64,000 nt of DNA, from contig JAKQEI010000300.1 in the NCBI GenBank assembly GCA_029573495.1, positions 1-64,000 on the forward strand, in the 5' to 3' direction. Below, in pieces: positions 17,120 to 24,538 of this stretch. Below the pieces are notes generated by a model. It had not been told where the DNA came from. It saw nothing but the letters and a program-made list of their open reading frames with translations, and did not search any database. Source of the DNA: Bacteroidota bacterium (GTDB lineage: Bacteria; Bacteroidota; Bacteroidia; Flavobacteriales_F; PHOS-HE28). Position numbers and translations under genes: made by a program. How positions within the stretch are numbered: position 1 is the first letter of the stretch; each line of letters starts with the position of its first letter.

Positions 17120-19047
17120 GGCTTGAAGAAACGTCCGCTTCCAAGACCCGGTACCCGCCAGGTATAACAACCGGCTCCCAACCCACCCAGGTCCGCCTCC
17201 ACCGCCCCGCCGGTCACGGACCATCCACCAACGAGCCTTCCGGCCGGGTCTAATAGTTGAAGGGTCCCGGTTATTGACGGATCATTCAGCCACCAATGTG
17301 CGCGCTCACCGTCCAGGCTGAAGATGACCTGCGATCGCTCGGACCGCTCATCTAAACCTACGTTCAACCGTCCACCCTGGAAGCCCACCAGCACCGGATC
17401 ATGGTCACTGCTACGGAACGCGTTCGGCTGATATCGCGAGACATTGCCATCCCGATAGTCATAGGTCTCCGGCTCATCCGTGTTGATGTGCCAGACCGCA
17501 GTACCAGTGATCACCGCCTCCATGGCCGTGGTGGCGAACACGTGATCTAGCGTGCCGAACATGCTGCCGTACGTATGCGTGTAGCCCCCCTCCACGAACT
17601 GGTAATGCAGGCCCGAAGACCGCGACCGATCAATGGGGTCCTCCTGGGTATAGGCATTGAAGTCGCCCATGATCAGCTGAGCCGGGATACCGGTGGCGCT
17701 GCGCACATCGGCCCAATGATCCACCAGGGCTTCCACTTGGGACCGCCGTAGGGCATTGAAGCAGCTCTGCCCATCCCCTTGATCCATGTTCGCGCCCGAG
17801 GCTCCATCGCAAAGCTTGCTGCGCAGGTGCATCGTGCTGAAGAGGAAGCGACCACCCGTGGCGACCACTCGGAAGCCTTGGGTGAGGTGTGGTCTTTGGA
17901 AGATGCTCGTGTTCAGCGCGTACAACGTGGTGATCGGCTCCAATATCGAAGGCTTGTACAGGATAACCGTGCGTGTGCCCTGACCGAACGCATCTTCCTC
18001 CACCACCGCATAGGTCCCTGCGCCCATCACATTGTTCAGCGCGGCGACCAGGTCCTGCCAGGCGGCATCCGCGTTCTCGATCTCGCACAGAACGAGCACG
18101 TCGGCGTTCATCGCTCGGATGGCCGCCACCAACTTGGCCCGCTGCCGCCCCAGCTCTGCATTGTTGGCCGCACCCCATTCACCCAGCGTGGTGAAGTAGT
18201 TGAGGACGTTGAAGCCCGCAGCCCGCAGTGTGCCACCCACCTCCGGTACCGCTGGACGTTCGGCATGCTTGAAGACCAAGGGGGCGACAGGCTCCAGCTT
18301 GTACTCCCCGTATGAGTAGTGGATCACCCCGGTCAGGTCGATCAGGGTGGATCCATTGCGCAGGGTACCCGCGGCATCAGCCCATGGTGCCGGATCCGGC
18401 CAGGAGCTGGTCCGCGTGTCATCCAACAGGATGAAGCTACGGTCGATCACGTCCTGGGCCGCTTGCACCGCTCCGACGTTCGAGACCCCCGTTGAACTCG
18501 TTCCCCCGGGGTCGGTATCGTTCGGGTCCACTTCGTCGGTGGGTGCAAAGGTCCGATCGGGGGCCATGTACAACTCGCCATATTGGGACCAGTTGGAGTT
18601 GTCCACAACCATCAACTGGCCGGGAAAACGCACCAACATGCCTTCGTATCGCTCCCAATTCCCCGATGAGGTAATCGGTAGAACGAGGTCCGTCGGTGTC
18701 ACGGTCCCGCTTCCAAGCACGGCGTGGGTCGAGTTGGTGATCTCCGTGAGGCCATTGAACTCCACCACCGTGCCAGTGACGGATAAACGTTGTCCAATGG
18801 CGACCACCGCATTCGGCGCGTACACGAAGATCCCGTTGCTCGTGTCCACACTTCCATCACAGCCCGGCTGTTCGATGCAGTAACCATTGATGGACCCACT
18901 GCCCGAGAACACGGCTGTGACGACCCCCTCTGTTGTCACCTGCTGACCTGCGAACGGGCTGGCGGCCCCGTTGCCTTGGATGGCGCAGATGGACTGTGCC
19001 CCGACCACCGTTGGGAGCAGGAGGAACGGGAGGACACGGCGGAACAT
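17116..19047 (-). CDS. Secreted ExeM/NucH-type extracellular nuclease with T9SS-like C-terminus
   Basis: A 643-residue exported endonuclease/exonuclease/phosphatase-family protein. A signal peptide (MFRRVLPFLLLPTVVGAQ) leads into an OB-fold-like region (about 25-230: GVVTAVFSG, TGTVVEFNGLTEITN). The nuclease domain follows at about 265-560, with AAGFNVLNYF, LCEIENADAAWQDLV, MGDFNAYTQEDP and the catalytic SDHDPVLVGF. The last ~80 residues (LQLLDPAGRLVGGWSV, GCYTWRVPGLG) look like a T9SS sorting domain, suggesting surface delivery. A probable role is degrading extracellular DNA for nutrition. A -7-like TACCTTGC sits at 19071-19064, 16 bases before the start. Confidence 0.88.
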   Translation of the reverse strand: MFRRVLPFLLLPTVVGAQSICAIQGNGAASPFAGQQVTTEGVVTAVFSGSGSINGYCIEQPGCDGSVDTSNGIFVYAPNAVVAIGQRLSVTGTVVEFNGLTEITNSTHAVLGSGTVTPTDLVLPITSSGNWERYEGMLVRFPGQLMVVDNSNWSQYGELYMAPDRTFAPTDEVDPNDTDPGGTSSTGVSNVGAVQAAQDVIDRSFILLDDTRTSSWPDPAPWADAAGTLRNGSTLIDLTGVIHYSYGEYKLEPVAPLVFKHAERPAVPEVGGTLRAAGFNVLNYFTTLGEWGAANNAELGRQRAKLVAAIRAMNADVLVLCEIENADAAWQDLVAALNNVMGAGTYAVVEEDAFGQGTRTVILYKPSILEPITTLYALNTSIFQRPHLTQGFRVVATGGRFLFSTMHLRSKLCDGASGANMDQGDGQSCFNALRRSQVEALVDHWADVRSATGIPAQLIMGDFNAYTQEDPIDRSRSSGLHYQFVEGGYTHTYGSMFGTLDHVFATTAMEAVITGTAVWHINTDEPETYDYRDGNVSRYQPNAFRSSDHDPVLVGFQGGRLNVGLDERSERSQVIFSLDGERAHWWLNDPSITGTLQLLDPAGRLVGGWSVTGGAVEADLGGLGAGCYTWRVPGLGSGRFFKP

Positions 19048-19233
19048 CGGAATCTACGACGCTGCAAGGTAGCGCGCGGCTCGACCATCCGGTCGTTCAT
19101 GCACGGGCAACACCTGCTTTGGATCCCAAAGAACCCCGTAGGATCTTTGTGCACTGGACCACGCCTCATCGGCTCGCCCGGTCACACGAACCGAAGAACT
19201 TCGCAACCAGCCACCAGGTCAACCCCCACTGAA

Positions 19234-21255
19234 TTGATACGCTCCCCACTCCCGTTCAACGCCCCGGCGTTCGACCGCATCATGGACCAGGATCACGCAT
19301 TGGCGATCGAAGCCGGAATGAACGAGCAACTTGCCGAGGTGGAGGCTATCATCGCCGAGCCGAGCCCGCCCACCTTTGACAATACCATCCTGGCCATGGA
19401 GCGCTCGGGACGCCGGTTGACCATTGCAAAGAACATATTCTTCAACCTCACCGCCAGCGCCACAAACGACACCCTTCAGCAGGTAAAGGCGGACCTCATG
19501 CCCAAGCTGACCGCTCACGAAGATGCGATCGCCATGAACGAAGGCCTCTTCCAGCGCGTGCGCACCGTTCATGCGGCTCGGGGATCCGCGGATCTCAACC
19601 CCGTCCAAGAACGCCTCGTGGAACGCTACTACGACCGTTTCGTGCGTGCTGGGGCATTGTTGGAGCCCGCTGGCAAGAAGCATCTGATGGCGTTGAACGC
19701 CGAAGAGGCAACGCTGCGCACCAGGTTCGAGGACAACGTTCTGAAAGAGCGTAGTGCTGCCGCCGTGCTCGTTGATGATCGCGCCGAGCTCTCCGGTTTG
19801 GACGAGGACGCCATCGCCGCGGCGGCTGAAGCTGCCCGCTTGAAGGGGCATGACGGAAAGTGGCTCATCGAGCTGATCAACACCACGCGTCAACCCGTCC
19901 TGGCCTCCTTGCCGGATCGCCGCTTGCGTGAGCGCATCCACAGGGCCAGCATCGGTAGGAACCGTTCGGGCACGAATGACAACCGGCCGATCATTGCACG
20001 CCTCGCCCAACTACGGGCACAGAAGGCCCGGCTCCTGGGCTTCCCGACCTGGGCCGCCTATGTGATGCACGACCAAATGGCCAGGACCCCGGAGGCAGCG
20101 GTGGCACTGCTCTCCGGTCTGGTCCCCAAGGCGGCTCGGAAAGCGATGATAGAATTGGAGAAGCTTCGCGCCATCGCCGGGGAATCACCCGCGGACAAGG
20201 AGCTCCGAGCGTGGGACTGGGCATTCTACAGCGAACAGGTGCGCAAGGCGGAGTACGACCTGGACGAAACGGCCATGAGGCCCTACCTCGAACTGGAAAA
20301 TGTCCTGGTGAAGGGGGTGCTCTTCGCTGCCGAGGAACTCTACGGACTTGCGTTCAAAGAGCGGTTCGACCTGCCCATCTACCACCCGGACGTGCGGGTG
20401 TTCGAGATCTTCGACAACGATGGATCGGCCTTGGGCCTCTTCTATGGCGACTTTTACGCTCGTGACAACAAGAGCGGAGGAGCGTGGATGAGCAGCTTCG
20501 TGGATCAGAGCTTCCTGCTGGAGCAGCAGCCCGTGATCACACTGAACTGCAACTATCGGAAGCCCGTGCCCGGCCAACCCTGCCTACTTGGTCTCGATGA
20601 TGTGATCACCCTCTTCCACGAGTTCGGCCACGCCTTGCACGGCATGCTCAGTGCACAGGTCTATCCGCTCTTCAGCGGCACGGCCACAAGCACTGATTTC
20701 GTGGAGTTCCCCTCACAACTGAACGAGTGCTTCGCGACGGAATCCGAGGTGCTTGCCAACTACGCCCGACACCACCGTACCGGTGAAGCCATGCCGGCCT
20801 CGCTCGTGGACAGGATGAAGCAGGCAAGAGCCTTTGACCAGGGCTACGCAACGAGTGAGTACTTGGCGGCCGCGCTGCTCGATATCGAGTGGCACTCGCT
20901 CACCGCCGACGCCGCGCTGGTCACCGATGTGGATGCCTTCGAGCAGGCGGCCCTGACCAGGTACGGATCGGACCACGAGCTCATTCCTCCGCGTTATCGC
21001 TCCACCTATTTCAGCCACATCTGGAGCGGTGGTTATGCCGCGAATTACTACGCCTACTTGTGGAGCGAGGTGTTGGATGCGGATGGCTGTTCGTGGTTCG
21101 CGGAACATGGCGGGGTCACCAGGAAGAACGGTCTCTACTTCCGCCGCACAGTGCTCTCCCAAGGCGGCAGCAAGGACGGACAACAACTCTACCGCGAATT
21201 CGCCGGGCGTGAGGCGCGACCGGAGCACTTATTGAAGCGGCGCGGCCTGATCTGA
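19234..21255 (+). CDS. M3 family metallopeptidase (oligopeptidase A / Dcp-like)
   Basis: A zinc peptidase of about 673 residues that cleaves oligopeptides. The zinc motif reads FHEFGHALHGM with the downstream ligand in STDFVEFPSQLNE, as in the M3 family. The start is uncertain. Homology-like sequence begins LIRSPLPFNAPAFDRI, immediately behind a TTG at 19234. The first in-frame ATG (19282) would remove conserved N-terminal residues, and starts further upstream overlap the divergent nuclease. I choose the TTG. Length then fits dipeptidyl carboxypeptidase-type enzymes. No signal peptide is visible, so it is probably cytoplasmic. Confidence 0.87.
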   Translation: MIRSPLPFNAPAFDRIMDQDHALAIEAGMNEQLAEVEAIIAEPSPPTFDNTILAMERSGRRLTIAKNIFFNLTASATNDTLQQVKADLMPKLTAHEDAIAMNEGLFQRVRTVHAARGSADLNPVQERLVERYYDRFVRAGALLEPAGKKHLMALNAEEATLRTRFEDNVLKERSAAAVLVDDRAELSGLDEDAIAAAAEAARLKGHDGKWLIELINTTRQPVLASLPDRRLRERIHRASIGRNRSGTNDNRPIIARLAQLRAQKARLLGFPTWAAYVMHDQMARTPEAAVALLSGLVPKAARKAMIELEKLRAIAGESPADKELRAWDWAFYSEQVRKAEYDLDETAMRPYLELENVLVKGVLFAAEELYGLAFKERFDLPIYHPDVRVFEIFDNDGSALGLFYGDFYARDNKSGGAWMSSFVDQSFLLEQQPVITLNCNYRKPVPGQPCLLGLDDVITLFHEFGHALHGMLSAQVYPLFSGTATSTDFVEFPSQLNECFATESEVLANYARHHRTGEAMPASLVDRMKQARAFDQGYATSEYLAAALLDIEWHSLTADAALVTDVDAFEQAALTRYGSDHELIPPRYRSTYFSHIWSGGYAANYYAYLWSEVLDADGCSWFAEHGGVTRKNGLYFRRTVLSQGGSKDGQQLYREFAGREARPEHLLKRRGLI

Positions 21256-21268
21256 CGGGGCCAACTGT

Positions 21269-21487
21269 TCAGGCGCGCTTGGCACGTTCGGCATCCCGAA
21301 GGCGGTGGATCATATCGCGCCATTCCTCCAGCTGACGCTCCTCCGTATCATGGCTGACGTGCGGCTCATGGTCCTCACGAACAATGAACAAGTGGTGATC
21401 ATCTGTGATCACCTGTAGGAGGCCGTTGGTGGCCGTGGCGCGTTCCATGGCATTACGGTTGGTGCTGGTGGTATGGGCAAAGGGCAT
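21269..21487 (-). CDS. Possible small hypothetical protein (72 aa)
   Basis: A marginal call. From ATG 21487 the frame encodes 72 residues, charged and mostly hydrophilic, with a C-terminal helix (RQLEEWRDMIHRLRDAERA). An internal ATG at 21445 would give 58 residues. The frame stays open to 21652, but that part contains the palindrome and the mnmG promoter-like element in reverse and is unlikely to be coding. It ends 13 bases from the convergent M3 peptidase stop. No family is recognised. Confidence 0.4.
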   Translation of the reverse strand: MPFAHTTSTNRNAMERATATNGLLQVITDDHHLFIVREDHEPHVSHDTEERQLEEWRDMIHRLRDAERAKRA

Positions 21488-21561
21488 GCCAGCGGTCAAA
21501 GCCAGCCTCAGGCTCTGCCCAGGACCCGGTCTCTTGTAGGCTGTGGTACACCGGATCGGTC

Positions 21562-21569
21562 TACCTTTG
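21562..21569 (+). promoter_or_regulatory. Candidate -7 element for mnmG
   Basis: TACCTTTG is an exact match to the Bacteroidota -7 consensus TAnnTTTG, 88 bases before the mnmG ATG. The nearest upstream TTG (21534-21536) is 25 bases away, longer than the usual 17-23, so the -33 element is doubtful. Confidence 0.5.
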
Positions 21570-21636
21570 CGGCGTCCATGGAACCTGCCCCGGCTCCAAC
21601 GCACAATCCGCTGGAGATCAGGGATCTTCGAACAAG

Positions 21637-21650
21637 GTTCCACGTGGAAC
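21637..21650. other. Perfect palindrome GTTCCACGTGGAAC (candidate parS 1)
   Basis: This 14-base perfect palindrome resembles the bacterial parS centromere (consensus GTTTCACGTGAAAC) with one symmetric change per arm. It ends seven bases before the mnmG start codon, inside the presumed 5' leader. Two more identical copies lie within 2 kb, and none was found elsewhere in the window. ParB binding is inferred, not shown. Confidence 0.7.
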
Positions 21651-21657
21651 AAACCGC

Positions 21658-23532
21658 ATGGAAGAGGTCTATGATGTGATCGTGGTCGGTGCCGGCCATG
21701 CCGGGAACGAGGCAGCAGCTGCAGCCGCGAACATGGGCTCCCGGGTGCTGCTCATCACCATGAACATGGGGGTGATCGGACAGATGAGTTGCAACCCCGC
21801 CATGGGCGGGGTGGCGAAGGGGCAGATCGTCCGGGAGATCGATGCACTTGGGGGTTATTCCGGGATCGTCACCGACAGGAGCACCATCCAGTTCAGGATG
21901 CTCAATCGCAGCAAAGGGCCCGCCATGTGGAGTCCCAGGGCGCAGAACGACCGCGCCCTCTTCGCCGCAGAATGGCGGCGCATGCTGGAGCAAACCCCGG
22001 GCGTGCACTTCTGGCAGGACACGGTGAACGAGCTCCTGATCGAAGAGGGTTCCATTCGCGGTGTTCGCACCGGCCTGGGCAAGACCATCCGCGCGCGCGC
22101 CGTGATCCTCACGAGCGGAACCTTCATGAACGGGCTCATGCACATTGGCGAACGCCAGTTGGGTGGTGGCCGGGCGGGAGAAGGTTCGAGCAGGGGCATC
22201 ACAGAACAACTCGTCTCACTCGGTTTCGAGGCCGGACGCATGAAGACCGGAACCCCACCCCGTGTGGACGGTCGCAGCATTGACTACTCCCAGCTTGAGG
22301 AACAACCGGGCGACCTTGATCCCGGAAAATTCAGTTACTCCCCAGCCACCAGGCCCGTCGCAAAGCAACTCTCCTGCTGGATGACCTATACCAGCCCGGA
22401 AGTGCACGATATCCTCCGCACCGGATTCGACCGCAGCCCGATGTTCAATGGGCGCATACGCGGCTTGGGCCCGCGCTATTGCCCCAGCATCGAAGACAAG
22501 ATCGATCGCTTTGCCGATAAGGACCGCCACCAGATCTTCGTAGAACCAGAGGGCTGGGATACCGTGGAGACCTATATCAACGGTTTCAGCACCAGCCTGC
22601 CGGAAGAAGTACAAGTGGCGGCCCTCCGCCGCATACCCGGCTTCGCCAATGCCCGCATGTTCCGTCCGGGTTACGCGGTGGAGTATGACTACTTCCCCCC
22701 GACCCAGCTCACCCATTCCTTGGAGACGAAGCTGGTGAACGGACTCTATTTCGCAGGGCAGATCAATGGAACCACGGGCTATGAGGAAGCCGCTTGCCAG
22801 GGTTTGATGGCCGGCATGAATGCACATCTGCGCATCCATCAACAGCCACCATTCATCCTTCGACGCGATGAAGCCTATATCGGGGTATTGATCGACGACC
22901 TTATCACCAAGGGTACCGAAGAGCCCTATCGCATGTTCACAAGCCGGGCTGAATTCCGGATCCTACTTCGTCAGGACAATGCGGACCTCAGGCTCACCGC
23001 TCGTTCCAACGCCATCGGATTGGCAAGTGAAGAAAGGCTCCAACGGGTCGCGCGGAAGCTGGCCCTCACGGAAGCCTTGGTGGACGCACTACGCGCTGAA
23101 AGCACCGCCCCGGACGCCGCAAATGCCGTGATCGTTCCACGTGGAACATCCCCTATCAAACAGAAGATCAAACTGTATGACCTTCTCCTTCGACCACAGC
23201 TCTCATTCGCCGACGTTGCTGAACTATCCCAGTCCATTGAGCCCATTCTTGCTACGACCGATGGGCTGCGAGCCGAAGTGATCGAGCAGGTCGAGATCAA
23301 TGGCAAGTACGAGGGCTATCTTACGAAGGAGCGCGAACTGGCCGAAAAACTCACGCGCCTGGAAGATGTTCCATTGGACATCGATACCGAATATGGGCGC
23401 TTGACCTCTTTGTCGATCGAGGCTCGTCAGAAACTGGATAAGGTGAAGCCCCGGACCCTGGGCCAGGCATCGCGCATCAGCGGAGTTTCCCCTGCCGACC
23501 TGAGTGTCCTCATGGTCTATTTAGGGCGCTGA
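21658..23532 (+). CDS. mnmG: tRNA uridine-5-carboxymethylaminomethyl modification enzyme MnmG
   Basis: A 624-residue FAD enzyme that, with MnmE, adds the carboxymethylaminomethyl group at wobble U34 of certain tRNAs. The dinucleotide-binding motif VGAGHAGNEAAAAAA opens the protein. CNPAMGGVAKGQIVREID, GTPPRVDGRSIDYS and GTTGYEEAACQGL are standard MnmG blocks, and length is normal. The gene contains one parS-like palindrome in its coding sequence (23134-23147, coding Val-Pro-Arg-Gly-Thr) and is flanked by two others. mnmG (gidA) is near the replication origin in many bacteria, though not necessarily in Bacteroidota. Confidence 0.97.
   Translation: MEEVYDVIVVGAGHAGNEAAAAAANMGSRVLLITMNMGVIGQMSCNPAMGGVAKGQIVREIDALGGYSGIVTDRSTIQFRMLNRSKGPAMWSPRAQNDRALFAAEWRRMLEQTPGVHFWQDTVNELLIEEGSIRGVRTGLGKTIRARAVILTSGTFMNGLMHIGERQLGGGRAGEGSSRGITEQLVSLGFEAGRMKTGTPPRVDGRSIDYSQLEEQPGDLDPGKFSYSPATRPVAKQLSCWMTYTSPEVHDILRTGFDRSPMFNGRIRGLGPRYCPSIEDKIDRFADKDRHQIFVEPEGWDTVETYINGFSTSLPEEVQVAALRRIPGFANARMFRPGYAVEYDYFPPTQLTHSLETKLVNGLYFAGQINGTTGYEEAACQGLMAGMNAHLRIHQQPPFILRRDEAYIGVLIDDLITKGTEEPYRMFTSRAEFRILLRQDNADLRLTARSNAIGLASEERLQRVARKLALTEALVDALRAESTAPDAANAVIVPRGTSPIKQKIKLYDLLLRPQLSFADVAELSQSIEPILATTDGLRAEVIEQVEINGKYEGYLTKERELAEKLTRLEDVPLDIDTEYGRLTSLSIEARQKLDKVKPRTLGQASRISGVSPADLSVLMVYLGR
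23134..23147. other. Perfect palindrome GTTCCACGTGGAAC (candidate parS 2)
   Basis: Second copy of the 14-base palindrome, inside mnmG at about codon 493, where it encodes Val-Pro-Arg-Gly-Thr. It shares the flanking ATC on the left and AATC-less A on the right with copy 3 (both are flanked by C and A). The position in a variable loop region of MnmG would let the site be kept without harming the enzyme. Confidence 0.7.
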
Positions 23533-23628
23533 CCATCCTGCTCCATTGGGGTCAGACAGCCGGTCCCAGCCACCGTATACATTGGCCGGACATTATTCCT
23601 AGGTGTCCTGCACCCACGGGCCATGATC

Positions 23629-23642
23629 GTTCCACGTGGAAC
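23629..23642. other. Perfect palindrome GTTCCACGTGGAAC (candidate parS 3)
   Basis: Third identical copy of the palindrome, in intergenic DNA 97 bases after the mnmG stop. Both this copy and copy 2 are preceded by TGATC and followed by ATC, giving an extended shared core. Together the three sites span 2.0 kb. Confidence 0.7.
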
Positions 23643-24156
23643 ATCGGGTCATCAACAACTATTCAACAATCCCTGTTCACGATCGTTGGCCACTGCTCCA
23701 ATGCTTTCTAGGTCTTGATCGATTCCGATCACCAAGTGACTTCTGCATCGACCCCAATCCAGTCCAGAAAGGTTCTTCCAACCATTCAGTTCAATTGATT
23801 CCTAGACCTTCGTTCTGGTTGATTGGAATGTCACCCGTGGCGGTCCACACCCCCCGCCCATCCGGGCTCGCACATCCCTTCTTATCGGGTTGCATCCGAC
23901 CTCAACCCTGCTGAACTTTCTCGTCTTCGCTACCACGGATCGGCGCGCTCCTCGATCCAAGATGCGCGAGCTAGCCAGCTCAGCTCCGAACTAGCATGGG
24001 TAGCAACCACACCACCTGCCCACACCATCATCCATCTTTGTTCTGAAAGTGTACAACCGCCACTAGAATCCATCTCAAAACAGTTATTGGAAGCGAGCCG
24101 TATGGACCTTTCGCCCCCCTAGGCGCGAAACCGGCGCATAGCTGGGTGTTCTGCAT

Positions 24157-24201
24157 GGGCTGAGCGACGCGGGACAGCCTAAAGCGTCGTCGGCGTAGCC
24201 C
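24157..24201. other. Nested inverted repeat, possible structured RNA
   Basis: GGGCT (24157-24161) pairs with AGCCC (24197-24201) and, inside, CGACGC (24165-24170) pairs with GCGTCG (24184-24189) around a 13-base loop. The surrounding 24105-24260 is locally GC-rich within an otherwise AT-richer spacer. No known RNA family (SRP RNA, tmRNA, RNase P, 6S) could be recognised by its signature. Confidence 0.35.
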
Positions 24202-24512
24202 GAGAGATCATTTGGGGATGCCTCCGAGCCTCACGGAACCTCCGATGGCCTTGGTCATGCCATCTCGACCTTCCCATCAAACGCCACAGACCACCAAAGG
24301 CTCCAGAAGGGGCAAGAACTGCTCAGAGAGCCACGTTGAACCCTCTAACAAGGGTGAACTCCGACCGTGCCGAGATCGCCTCTTACCGGGCATTTCTATG
24401 TTTCATACTATTTGATTGATTATCAGTCGATTATACCCACTGGATAGAGGTCCCTCATGCTAACCTGCCCAAAGGGCGTTGACCCGCTCTGGATCCGAGC
24501 TCGTGCCCATCG

Positions 24513-24520
24513 TACTTTTG
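24513..24520 (+). promoter_or_regulatory. Candidate -7 element for the aldehyde dehydrogenase gene
   Basis: TACTTTTG is an exact TAnnTTTG match, 18 bases before the ATG at 24539. No TTG occurs at the expected -33 distance (the nearest is 31 bases upstream), so only the -7 element is supported. Confidence 0.5.
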
Positions 24521-24538
24521 CGGCCCGAAAGACCAACC

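Larger units (their letters stand above)
23533..24538. other. One-kilobase gene-free region after mnmG
   Basis: About 1 kb without a credible gene, visibly more AT-rich than the flanking coding DNA. Short open frames here (for example 23636-23914 and 23823-24122) have no protein-like features. It begins with the third parS-like palindrome. It contains a nested inverted repeat at 24157-24201 and an AT-rich stretch at about 24395-24435. No perfect DnaA box (TTATCCACA) was seen; TTATACCCA near 24430 is a weak variant. It may be a partition/origin-associated region, an uncharacterised RNA, or just spacer. Confidence 0.55.

Noticed and set aside
23636-24122. Short plus-strand frames in the gene-free region after mnmG
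   Set aside because: Low-complexity, Pro/Ser-rich products without a start context or any recognisable feature; treated as non-coding.
24430-24438. TTATACCCA as a DnaA box
   Set aside because: One or more mismatches and no second box nearby, so it cannot support an origin on its own.
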